From positions 1 through 64,000 of the forward strand of contig JALNLN010000007.1 in the NCBI GenBank assembly GCA_023267855.1: DNA of 64,000 nucleotides. The letters are read 5' to 3'. The notes beneath the pieces were generated by a model that saw nothing but the letters and a program-made list of their open reading frames with translations, searched no databases and had not been told where the DNA came from. Source of the DNA: Candidatus Geocrenenecus dongiae (GTDB lineage Archaea; Thermoproteota; Nitrososphaeria_A; Caldarchaeales; Wolframiiraptoraceae). The position numbers were made by a program, and so were the translations under genes. Positions 20,021-29,272 of this stretch are shown in pieces (position 1 is the stretch's first letter; every line of letters begins with the position of its first letter).

Positions 20021-20404
20021 ATGGACTTGAAAGTTATAGTAAAGAGAGAGGTATTGGAAGCTTTACTAGAAGTTGCTTCTAGAGTTTATCCTAGAGAGAT
20101 GCTGACTCTTCTAAGAGGTAGGAAGAGGAAAGACGTGGTAGAGATTTATGAAGTACTTATAGCTCCTCTTTCTACACATGGCTTAGATTCAGCTCATTTT
20201 AGACTCGACCTCCTACCTCTCGACTTTACTATAGTAGGTTTAGCTCACTCTCATCCTTCTGGAGATCCTAGACCATCTATAGAAGATCTCCACAATTTTA
20301 TAGGGCTCGTTATGTTAATACTCACACCACCCTACAAGACTTCTAGAGATGTCCATGCATACAATTCTAGTGGAGACCATTTAGACCTAGAAGTTAAAGA
20401 CTAA
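20021..20404 (+). CDS. JAB1/MPN/Mov34 (JAMM) metalloprotease-like protein
   Basis: HSHPSGDPRPSIEDL matches HxHx7Sx2D; upstream Glu in YPREML. Confidence 0.87.
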   Translation: MDLKVIVKREVLEALLEVASRVYPREMLTLLRGRKRKDVVEIYEVLIAPLSTHGLDSAHFRLDLLPLDFTIVGLAHSHPSGDPRPSIEDLHNFIGLVMLILTPPYKTSRDVHAYNSSGDHLDLEVKD

Positions 20405-20492
20405 GTAAACTCCCTCTTTGCTGACTTTCAAGGAGACTGTGGAGAGTTTAGATTTTCGTAAATATTTATTATATGCTAGATTCTAAGTATTC

Positions 20493-22844
20493 GTGATGTC
20501 TTCTATCACTTATCTTGAATCTCAGAAAGATGAATATAGAATCTTGGATCAATGGTTGAAGGCTAGAGAATATGTCTATGTTGGTAAAGATGTTAAGAGG
20601 ATAGACGCTCTAGATAAAGTAACTGGTAGAGCGAGGTATGTTGAGGATTTTCTTGTTGAAGGCTTGACATACGCAAGGATAGTGAAGAGCGATATCCCGC
20701 ATGGTGTTATAGAATGGATCAGACCTGGAAGAGCTGTAGAACATCCAGATTTCATAGCTTTAGTAACGTGTGAAGATATTCCAGGACTTAACCAGGTAGG
20801 ATACTATATTCCAGATCAACCTGCTCTAGCTGAGAAGAAAGTGAGGTTTCACGGAGAGCCTGTCGCACTGATCGTTTCTTCTAAACCTGATTCACTTGAA
20901 GAATTAAGAAATCTTGTAGAAGTTGAGATCAAGCCTTTGAAAGCTGTTTATGATCCTCTTGAAGCTTTAAAGGACAAGGTTTTGGTACATGAAGAACATG
21001 GAAGTAATATTGTTCTAAGAACTAAGGTTAAGAAGGGGGATGTTTCTAAAGCTTTAGAAAACACTGACTACGTTGTTGAGAATGTTTACAAGACAGGTTA
21101 CCAGGAACATGCATATCTAGAACCAGAAGGTGCTTTAGCGATACCGATGGATGGAGGGATGACTATTATCCTTCCCGCTCAGTATCCTCATTTAGCCCAA
21201 TCTATCATAGCACGTGTCTTAGGATATCCACAAAGTAAGATTAGGATAATACAACCAGTTATAGGTGGAGGATTTGGTGGAAAAGACGATATGGGCCCAA
21301 TCATAGGTGCACAAGCAGCTATAGCAGCCTACAAAGTTCGTAGACCAGTCCTCCTAGTATACACTAGAGAAGATAGTTTTACAAGTCATTGTAAACGTGA
21401 TCCAGCATACATAAGATATAAAAGTGGTGCAAATAGAGATGGAAAACTAACATTTGTAGATGTTGAGATAATATTTGATGCAGGTGCTTATGCTAATCGG
21501 GGGCCATTCACTCTTTGGAGAGCTACAGCACATGCTACAGGTCCCTACGAAGTACCTAACGTTGATGTAAGAGGGATCTTGGTGTACACGAATAAGGTTT
21601 ATCAAGGAAGTTTTAGAGGTTTCGGCAATCCTCAGGTTCAGTTTGCAGCAGAGAGGCAGATGGATGAGTTAGCAGATAAAATAGGAATAGACCCGCTAGA
21701 ATTTAGGTTAAAGAATATTCTGAGAATCGGTAGTAGGATTTCTACAGACCAGGTACTAGAAGATAGTGTTGGAGTAGGTGAAGCATTAGTGAGAGTTGCT
21801 GAAAAATGTGGATGGTTTGAGAAAAGGAAGAAATATGGTAAGATTGTAGATGGAAAAGCTAGAGGAATAGGATTGGCATGTGCATGGCATGGTATAAGTA
21901 CGAGTAGAGGTGTGCCAGACTGGTGTAATGCATACATTAATGTTTCAAAAGATGGAAGTGTCTCAATATATACTGGAATCGTTGAGATAGGTCAAGGAAC
22001 ACACACAGGTTTAATACAGATAGCTGCAGAAGCTTTAGGAATCCCAGTAGAAAAAATAAACTTGATCGGAGGAACAACCGATGCACCTGATACTGGTGCG
22101 ACCCATGGATCTAGAGGTTTATCTTTTGGTGGAGTAGCTATATTACTAGCTGCGAGTAAGATTAGAGAAAAAGTTCAGAAAGTTGCATCAAGAATATTTG
22201 AATGTAAGCCAGAGGATGTTGAGATTAGAGATGGATGGGTTTTTGAAAAGATTAAACCTGAGAAGAGAATTTCTTGGGAAGAGGCTGTAAAGAGATGTTA
22301 TGCTGAAGGTGAAGAACTATCTGCTACAGGCTACTTCTTTATGCCTAAAGGTAAATTTGATGAAGAGAAGGGACAGGGATTTGCATACATAGTCTTCAGC
22401 TACATGGTTTCAGCTGTAGAAGTAGAAGTAGATTTGGAAACAGGTTTAACTAGAATTCTAAAAGTATGGCCTGCAATATGTGCTGGGAAGATAGTAAACC
22501 CGAAGCTTGCAGTAACCCAGATACATGGAGCAACAGTACAAGGAATAGGATATACATTGATGGAGGAAGTTGTAATCGAAGATGGAAAGATAGTAAATAC
22601 GAATTATACAGACTATCTAATCCCAACAATCTCAGACATACCAGAAATAGATGAACCAATATTTGTTGAAGATTACTTTAAGTTTGGTCCTATGGGTGCG
22701 AAAGGTTTAGCGGAGATGGCTCTTATACCGATCCCAGCAGCAATCACTAACGCTATTAAGCATGCGGTAGGTGTGAAGCCAAGCGAGATACCATATACTC
22801 CAGAGAAATTGTACAGAGATCTATTAAGAAGGATGAGAGAATGA
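20493..22844 (+). CDS. Xanthine dehydrogenase/aldehyde oxidase family Mo-binding large subunit
   Basis: RIDALDKVTGRARYVEDF, QPVIGGGFGGKDD, YQGSFRGFGNPQVQFAAERQMDELA, GATHGSRGLSFGG, GPMGAKGLAE. Confidence 0.94.
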   Translation: MMSSITYLESQKDEYRILDQWLKAREYVYVGKDVKRIDALDKVTGRARYVEDFLVEGLTYARIVKSDIPHGVIEWIRPGRAVEHPDFIALVTCEDIPGLNQVGYYIPDQPALAEKKVRFHGEPVALIVSSKPDSLEELRNLVEVEIKPLKAVYDPLEALKDKVLVHEEHGSNIVLRTKVKKGDVSKALENTDYVVENVYKTGYQEHAYLEPEGALAIPMDGGMTIILPAQYPHLAQSIIARVLGYPQSKIRIIQPVIGGGFGGKDDMGPIIGAQAAIAAYKVRRPVLLVYTREDSFTSHCKRDPAYIRYKSGANRDGKLTFVDVEIIFDAGAYANRGPFTLWRATAHATGPYEVPNVDVRGILVYTNKVYQGSFRGFGNPQVQFAAERQMDELADKIGIDPLEFRLKNILRIGSRISTDQVLEDSVGVGEALVRVAEKCGWFEKRKKYGKIVDGKARGIGLACAWHGISTSRGVPDWCNAYINVSKDGSVSIYTGIVEIGQGTHTGLIQIAAEALGIPVEKINLIGGTTDAPDTGATHGSRGLSFGGVAILLAASKIREKVQKVASRIFECKPEDVEIRDGWVFEKIKPEKRISWEEAVKRCYAEGEELSATGYFFMPKGKFDEEKGQGFAYIVFSYMVSAVEVEVDLETGLTRILKVWPAICAGKIVNPKLAVTQIHGATVQGIGYTLMEEVVIEDGKIVNTNYTDYLIPTISDIPEIDEPIFVEDYFKFGPMGAKGLAEMALIPIPAAITNAIKHAVGVKPSEIPYTPEKLYRDLLRRMRE

Positions 22845-23695
22845 TACCTGAAATAGAATATCACAGATTTAGTAGACTTGAAGATGCATTGAGATTCTTA
22901 TCAGAGAATCCTGATTCGAAAATAATTGCAGGTGGGACAGATCTTCTAGTACAATTAAGAGCTAGAAAGATTAATGTAAAAAAGCTTGTAGATATATACA
23001 ATATAGGAGAATTAAGATACATATCTGAAGATTCTGGAGAAGTGAAGATTGGTGCTTTAACAACAATAGAAGAATTGAAAAATAGCAAGATCGTTGAAAA
23101 ATATGTCCAACCTCTTCATATAGCTTCAAGATCATTTGCAACATGGCAGGTAAGAAATATAGCAACTATAGGTGGGAATCTTTGTAATGCTTCTCCAGCA
23201 GCAGATACAGCACCACCACTAATAGTTGCTGGAGCACGATTAAGGCTGAAAAGTATTAGAAGAGAAAGAATAGTGCCGATAGAAGAATTCTTTAGAGGTC
23301 CAGGTCAAACAATACTTAACCCAGATGAAGTCTTGGTAGAAGTAAATATACCTAAGCATTCTGGACAATGGTTCTTTAATTTTATGAAGTTGGGGAGAAG
23401 GGTTAGCCATATTCTAAGCATAGTGAATGTAGCTGTAGCTGTAAAACTTGATGGAGGCAGGATAGAAGATGTAAAGATAGCTTTAGGTAGCGTAGCACCA
23501 ACACCTATTAGAGCTAAAAGTGTAGAAGAATACTTAAAAAATCGTGAAGCTACACTAGAAAATATAGAGAAATCATCTCTAGAAGTTGTAAAAGATATTA
23601 AGCCGATCTCAGATGTGAGAGCATCTGCAGAGTATAGGATAGAGATGTCTAAGGTGATGGTTAAGAGATGTTTGAGAGAAGCTTTAAAACTCTAG
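22841..23695 (+). CDS. FAD-binding medium subunit of molybdenum hydroxylase
   Basis: KIIAGGTDLLVQLRARK, ATIGGNLCNASPAADTAPPLI; overlaps large-subunit gene. Confidence 0.94.
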   Translation: MIPEIEYHRFSRLEDALRFLSENPDSKIIAGGTDLLVQLRARKINVKKLVDIYNIGELRYISEDSGEVKIGALTTIEELKNSKIVEKYVQPLHIASRSFATWQVRNIATIGGNLCNASPAADTAPPLIVAGARLRLKSIRRERIVPIEEFFRGPGQTILNPDEVLVEVNIPKHSGQWFFNFMKLGRRVSHILSIVNVAVAVKLDGGRIEDVKIALGSVAPTPIRAKSVEEYLKNREATLENIEKSSLEVVKDIKPISDVRASAEYRIEMSKVMVKRCLREALKL

Positions 23696-23716
23696 CAAGA
23701 GAATGTTGAGCTAGAA

Positions 23717-24805
23717 TTATATCTTTACAATATTGTATCCACTTGCTTTACGCAACCTATTCATTATCGTTAACCCTAAGCCTCTTTCTTCAAATCCTTC
23801 CACTACTGCTAAATCTACACCAAGTTCATCAATAGATCTCAGGATGGGGAAAAGATTTTTAGCAATTTCAAATAGGTTCTTCCTGGAACCTAAAACTAAA
23901 ACATTAGCATCTAGACCTCGATACAAGTTTTCTGTTTCTCTAGAAGCGAGTACGAGAATCTTTTTTCCAGAACTCTTCAAAACACTAATATACTCTAAGA
24001 TCTTTTCAACATAACCCTGGAGATTAGAGTAGTCTTCAGCCTCTAAAACTATCAATGGTGTATTAGGTGCATAGTGTCTATACTTCATACCTGGAGAAAG
24101 AGGTTCAGGTGCTTCAGCAATACCTCTTGCAAAATCAGGTACAACTATCTTCTTTTGTAAATATTTTTCAACTTCTTCTACTGGTACTGCTCCAGGTCTG
24201 AGAAGTATTGGTGGATCTCTAGTTAAATCTATTATAGTAGATTCTACACCGTACAATGTTTCTCCAGAATCTAATATTACATCTACTCTACCCATCATAT
24301 CTTTTATAACATGTTCTGGAAGTGTGGGAGATGGTTTACCAGAGAGATTAGCGCTAGGAGCTGCGATAGGAGTTCTACTTAACTCGATGAGTTTTAATGC
24401 TACTGGATGTGCAGGCATTCTAACAGCTACAGTATTTTTCCCAGCTGTAACTTCATATGGAACATGCTGAGCCTTCGGAAGAATGAATGTTAAAGGTCCA
24501 GGCCAGAATTTCTCCATCAACCTATAGACGTCCAGCTTAACGAATTTTAAATCTACTACTTCTTCTAGTTGATCAGTAGAAGCTATGTGGATTATTAGAG
24601 GGTTGTCTAAAGGTCTACCCTTAGCTTCAAAGATTTTTACTATAGCTCCTCTATTAAAGGTGTCTGCTCCGAGACCATAAACAGTTTCTGTGGGAAAAAC
24701 TACTAAACCCCCATCTCTAATTACTTTTACAGCTTCTTCAATAAATCTTATCTCGATATGGTCTGGACCTACTTTAAACACCTTGGTATTCAAGATTCTA
24801 TGCAT
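23717..24805 (-). CDS. Threonylcarbamoyl-AMP synthase (Sua5/YrdC)
   Basis: GGLVVFPTETVYGLGADTFN, KGRPLDNPLIIHI, PSANLSGKPSPT, SPGMKYRHYAPNTP (Sua5 C-domain). Confidence 0.95.
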   Translation of the reverse strand: MHRILNTKVFKVGPDHIEIRFIEEAVKVIRDGGLVVFPTETVYGLGADTFNRGAIVKIFEAKGRPLDNPLIIHIASTDQLEEVVDLKFVKLDVYRLMEKFWPGPLTFILPKAQHVPYEVTAGKNTVAVRMPAHPVALKLIELSRTPIAAPSANLSGKPSPTLPEHVIKDMMGRVDVILDSGETLYGVESTIIDLTRDPPILLRPGAVPVEEVEKYLQKKIVVPDFARGIAEAPEPLSPGMKYRHYAPNTPLIVLEAEDYSNLQGYVEKILEYISVLKSSGKKILVLASRETENLYRGLDANVLVLGSRKNLFEIAKNLFPILRSIDELGVDLAVVEGFEERGLGLTIMNRLRKASGYNIVKI

Positions 24806-24874
24806 CAGCCCAATACTACCTAATAATCTAGCAGTCTTTAAGTCTTACAGAAATATAAACTAAAATGTAATGCT

Positions 24875-25618
24875 CTAATCCAGCAACTCTGAGAAATATT
24901 TTTCAATAGTTTGATGGTCTAACTTTTCGTACTTTTCTATCGAACCCACATCATACCAGAATGAATCGTATATGTATGCTCTAACATTTCTATTACTTTC
25001 TATGAGATACGGTATGAAGTGTGACATTATATCTAAGGTCTGGTTTTTCTCCGCAAGTTTTATAAATTCTCTAATAAGTTGAATTTTCATTATGAGTATT
25101 CCTATGCTTACATAGATATTTATCTTAGGTTTTTCTCTGAATGCTTTAACTCTACCTTCTTCATCTACTTCTGCAACACCTACAGGTAGCTCGTAGGAAG
25201 GTGCCAAGACTATAGTGACGTCTGCAGAACTCCTTCTATGTTTAGCTATAAGATCAGATAGATCCATGGCTGATAAGATATCTCCATAGTGGATTAGTAG
25301 ATCGCCAGAATTTCCAAGTAGATCTTTCATGTAAGCATTAAGTAGTGAGCCGCCAGTTCCTCTAAGATTGGGATCATCGTGAACGTATCTAATCTTTAAA
25401 CCAATTCTTGAACCATCTCCAAAATAATTAATTATCTGCTCAGCCTTATACCCAACACCTATAACTACATCTCTAATACCATGTTTCTTAAAGTTTAGTA
25501 AGATATACTCTAAGAGAGGCTTCTGGTTCATTCCTATTGGAACCATACACTTCTGTATATAATACGTTATAGGTCTGAATCTAGTACCCTCACCACCTGC
25601 TAAGATAAACCCCAACAT
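24875..25618 (-). CDS. Nucleotidyltransferase (sugar-1-phosphate type)
   Basis: FILAGGEGTRFRPITYYIQKCMVPI, IGVGYKAEQIINYFGDGS, YGDILSAMDL. Confidence 0.92.
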   Translation of the reverse strand: MLGFILAGGEGTRFRPITYYIQKCMVPIGMNQKPLLEYILLNFKKHGIRDVVIGVGYKAEQIINYFGDGSRIGLKIRYVHDDPNLRGTGGSLLNAYMKDLLGNSGDLLIHYGDILSAMDLSDLIAKHRRSSADVTIVLAPSYELPVGVAEVDEEGRVKAFREKPKINIYVSIGILIMKIQLIREFIKLAEKNQTLDIMSHFIPYLIESNRNVRAYIYDSFWYDVGSIEKYEKLDHQTIEKYFSELLD

Positions 25619-25717
25619 AGCTAATACTATAAATCTAAAAGAAGAAACCTAGAAATATAGATTTCTATTTCTTAGAATATTCTTTCGATTTTCATCTGGA
25701 AAACTTTTTACAGATTA

Positions 25718-26401
25718 TTATTCTTTTAGCCATTCATCTTTAATTAACGTTTGGTTTATAGCGTCTCCTAAAGCCATGAATACTGAAGACCATGAATTAT
25801 ATCCATCTTCTCCCTTCATCATGTCTATGTGTAGTGTTGCTCCAAGACCTTTCACGAATTCATTAAAGAATATTTTTAGATTTTCTTCTGAAATATCTCC
25901 AATCTTTCCAAATATTTTTACCCTAGGATCTCTGTAGAAGATCAACTTCGGCTTGTTATTTATGACTACACCGACAGATGTAAAAGATTCTTCAATGATG
26001 CCGTGGCCAGCACCGTATCCCTTTATCCCATCTATCTTCTTTATGTTTTCTCCAAGCATTGAGATGGCTTTGCCGAGAACCCATCCAACATCTTCAAAAA
26101 TATTCTTCATAGATTTATTTTTCTGCTTAAACTCGATTTTTAAAGTAATATTAAGTCTTGCATAGTATGCGAATGTATTTAGTAATTTGTCTAGTAGAGA
26201 AATCTTTGTATCGATATATGTAGGTTTCTTAGGTCCTCTCTCAATTTCACATTCTATAGTGTAGCTTTCTCTTTCAAATAATAGAGATATTAGGGAAACT
26301 TCTTTCTTCAATATTTTCAGATTCTTCTCACTAATAGTTTTTAAACTAGAAGTTACAGACTCTTTTGTCACGTAGCCTTCAGCAGTTGGTTTTAGCCCCA
26401 A
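25718..26401 (-). CDS. HisB (imidazoleglycerol-phosphate dehydratase)-fold protein, probably non-catalytic
   Basis: IDTKISLLDKLLNTFAYYARLNITLKI, FEDVGWVLGKAI, GDISEENLKIFFNEFVKGLGATLHIDMMKG follow the IGPD repeat pattern, but the HH motifs are absent. Confidence 0.65.
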   Translation of the reverse strand: MGLKPTAEGYVTKESVTSSLKTISEKNLKILKKEVSLISLLFERESYTIECEIERGPKKPTYIDTKISLLDKLLNTFAYYARLNITLKIEFKQKNKSMKNIFEDVGWVLGKAISMLGENIKKIDGIKGYGAGHGIIEESFTSVGVVINNKPKLIFYRDPRVKIFGKIGDISEENLKIFFNEFVKGLGATLHIDMMKGEDGYNSWSSVFMALGDAINQTLIKDEWLKE

Positions 26402-26515
26402 ACCTAATTTATATACGTTAAACGTGGTATTTTTATTTTTCTATAATGTTCAAGAAATAGCGTATTAAAATAAAATAAATACTGCTTTTCATGGATTAGA
26501 AGATTTTTGTTTCTA

Positions 26516-27250
26516 CTAAATTTCTTCAACTTCTATCAAACCTTTCTTTTCTAGCGATTCTATTATCTGTCTTATTTCTCGTATATCTAGATTCAATTCT
26601 CTTGAACATTTTCTTAAATCTATCTCTCCTCCGCTATTCGAGATGTATGTGTAGACTCTTTTTTCATACTCTGTAAGCGATGGGATTTCTGGAAATCTGT
26701 TTTTGATAACTTCTATTGCATGTTTTTGAGCTTCTACTAGTATTGTCTCTGCTTCTTTACTTAATTCTTGATATTTTACTGGTTCTATTTCTTGACTCAC
26801 CATAGTAGATGTAAACTCTTCTATACATATTGATAGTTCACGTAGGTTCTGTACTACTTCAGGTGCTACAACCTTTAGATCATCTTCTACTTCTGTTATG
26901 AGTGATGTTAGAGGTGTTATGAGACCTATAACTTCTGTTATTTCTATAATTGTTTCAAGTCTTATCTTTACTTGGAGTAGTAGGAGTTGGCTCTTCTTAA
27001 CGATCTCTGCAAGTTTCCTTATCTCTGCTATTTCTTCAGCATATATCTTAGCTCTTTCTTCATCCATGTTTACAAGACATTCTATTACTTTCTCAAAGTA
27101 TTCTTTACTTCTCATCTCCATCTCAGCATACCTATTTTTAAGTTTCTCAATCTGTACGTTAAGTATGCTTAATGATTTTTCAAGTCTACTTCTAAAATCT
27201 ATTCTAGAATTTTCATCCATAAACTCTAAGTGATCCATACCGTCTATCAT
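26516..27250 (-). CDS. CdvB/ESCRT-III (Snf7-like) protein with C-terminal winged helix
   Basis: FEKVIECLVNMDEERAKIYAEEIAEIRKL...VKIRLETIIEITEVI...ITEVEDDLKVVAPEV; wH EYEKRVYTYISNSGGEIDLRKCSRELNLDIREIRQIIESLEKKGLI. Confidence 0.8.
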   Translation of the reverse strand: MIDGMDHLEFMDENSRIDFRSRLEKSLSILNVQIEKLKNRYAEMEMRSKEYFEKVIECLVNMDEERAKIYAEEIAEIRKLAEIVKKSQLLLLQVKIRLETIIEITEVIGLITPLTSLITEVEDDLKVVAPEVVQNLRELSICIEEFTSTMVSQEIEPVKYQELSKEAETILVEAQKHAIEVIKNRFPEIPSLTEYEKRVYTYISNSGGEIDLRKCSRELNLDIREIRQIIESLEKKGLIEVEEI

Positions 27251-27451
27251 CTAGAAGCATAGAAAATACAGAAGATTTAATTCTTATCTGAGAGAAGACT
27301 ATTGTAGATTCTTTAGAGATTACCATGGAAATATCTAGTAGATATCTCTAGATTGGCCATCGAGATTCTAGATATCAGAATACGGCTATCTATCTTTCTA
27401 GAAAGAATATTTTTAAAATGTGGTTGGCCAACATATCTTAAGGTAGTCTAG

Positions 27452-29272
27452 ATGTGCGGTATAGCTGGATGTATCTCTAAGCATGGAGCTGTCTCAAAGA
27501 TACTTTTCAATGCTTTAAAAAGATTAGAGTATAGAGGTTATGATTCAGCAGGTATGTGTACTATTAATAATGGATATTTACAGATAAAGAAAGATCAAGG
27601 CAAGATTGATGAAATAAACGCTAGACTGAACTTCTTAAGTTTAGAGGGGAATATTGGGATAGCTCATACTAGGTGGGCTACACATGGCGCCCCCTCTCAA
27701 GTTAACGCTCACCCACATGTAGATTGTGAGAAAAAGATAGCTGTTGTACATAATGGAGTTCTAGAAAATTTCCTTGAAATTAAACAAGAACTAGAAGCTA
27801 GAAAACATGTATTCTTATCGAAAACAGACACGGAGGTGATACCACACCTTATAGAAGAATATCTAAAACTTGGATTAAGTTTTAAGGATGCTGTTAGAGA
27901 GGCATGCAAAAAACTTCGTGGAAGCTACGCTATAGCTGTAATATGTGTTGAAGAGCCAGATAAGATAGTAATTGCAAGGAATGAGTCTCCTCTAGTTGTT
28001 GGGTTGAGGGATGATATAAAGTTCGTGGCGAGTGATGTAGCGGCAATAATAGAGTATACGAATAAAGTGATTTTTCTCGAGAATGGTGATATGGCAGTGG
28101 TAACTCCTGAGATTGTTGAGATTATGAGGATAGATTCAGGAGTACTTGTTGAGAGAAGAATAACAGAATTAAACTGGACTGTAGAGATGGCGTCTAAAGG
28201 CGGCTACCTCCACTACTTCATAAAAGAGATCTATGAACAACCTCACACAATTAAAGAAGCCTTAAGAGTTCAAGAAAAATATCTCGATCTACTTACAGAA
28301 TTTCTAGATAGAGGTAAAGAAATATTCTTACTTGCTTCAGGAACATCTTATAATGCTTGTATCGCTGGATCTTATATGTTTTCGAAACTTGCAAGACTTA
28401 CAACGTTTCCTGTAATTGCTTCAGAGTTCATAGAAAATTACGGTAGATCAATAAGCATAGATACTGTCATACTTGCTGTAAGCCAATCAGGTGAAACGGC
28501 AGATGTGCTAACTGCTCTAGACTACGCGAGATATAGAGCTGCAACGATAATTGCTATAACTAACGTTCTTGGATCTACCTTAACGAGAATAGCTAGAGCT
28601 TACGTTCTCCAGAATGCTGGACCTGAGATAGGTGTAGCAGCGTCGAAAACATTTACCTCCCAGTTGATGGTACTAGCATTACTTGCACTCAGATTGGCTA
28701 GAAAGAGAGGCAAGATATCACAATTCGAAATAGATGATTTCTCAGATAAGCTGAATAGTATGCCTTCACTTGTTAAGAAGGTTTTAGAGATTTCAGATAA
28801 ACCAGTAAAAGAACTATCTAAAGAAGTCGCCAAATTTAACAGTATCTTCTTTCTGGGAAGAGGGATAAGTTATGCAACAGCTTTAGAAGCTAGATTAAAA
28901 GTTATGGAGTTAACATATATTCCATGTATAGCTTATCCAGCTGGTGAGAGTAAGCATGGTCCCATAAGTGTTATCGAAGATGGTTATCCTGTATTTTTCA
29001 TAGCTCCGAATGATGAAACACGCAAACACGTAATAGGGAATATTATGGAGATGAAAGCTAGAGGAGCAAAGATATACTGTGTAGGTTCTGAAGATGATAG
29101 AGAACTTATAGAATTGTCAGACTGGTATCTTGGCCTACCCCACGTCCATGAACTACTATCCCCGGTAATTTATGTGATCCCATTCCAGCTACTGGCATAC
29201 TACACAGCTTTAGAGAAGAAACTGGATCCAGATAAACCTAGAAATCTAGCGAAAAGTGTAACTGTACTTTAA
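27452..29272 (+). CDS. glmS: Glutamine-fructose-6-phosphate aminotransferase
   Basis: MCGIAGCIS N-terminal Cys, RLEYRGYDSAGM, HTRWATHGAPSQVNAHPH, SQSGETADVL, LAKSVTVL C-terminus. Confidence 0.97.
   Translation: MCGIAGCISKHGAVSKILFNALKRLEYRGYDSAGMCTINNGYLQIKKDQGKIDEINARLNFLSLEGNIGIAHTRWATHGAPSQVNAHPHVDCEKKIAVVHNGVLENFLEIKQELEARKHVFLSKTDTEVIPHLIEEYLKLGLSFKDAVREACKKLRGSYAIAVICVEEPDKIVIARNESPLVVGLRDDIKFVASDVAAIIEYTNKVIFLENGDMAVVTPEIVEIMRIDSGVLVERRITELNWTVEMASKGGYLHYFIKEIYEQPHTIKEALRVQEKYLDLLTEFLDRGKEIFLLASGTSYNACIAGSYMFSKLARLTTFPVIASEFIENYGRSISIDTVILAVSQSGETADVLTALDYARYRAATIIAITNVLGSTLTRIARAYVLQNAGPEIGVAASKTFTSQLMVLALLALRLARKRGKISQFEIDDFSDKLNSMPSLVKKVLEISDKPVKELSKEVAKFNSIFFLGRGISYATALEARLKVMELTYIPCIAYPAGESKHGPISVIEDGYPVFFIAPNDETRKHVIGNIMEMKARGAKIYCVGSEDDRELIELSDWYLGLPHVHELLSPVIYVIPFQLLAYYTALEKKLDPDKPRNLAKSVTVL

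Noticed and set aside
20405-20492. Possible stem AAACTC...GAGTTT upstream of the Mo hydroxylase
   Set aside because: Short imperfect arms with a long loop in an 88-bp gap; indistinguishable from chance.
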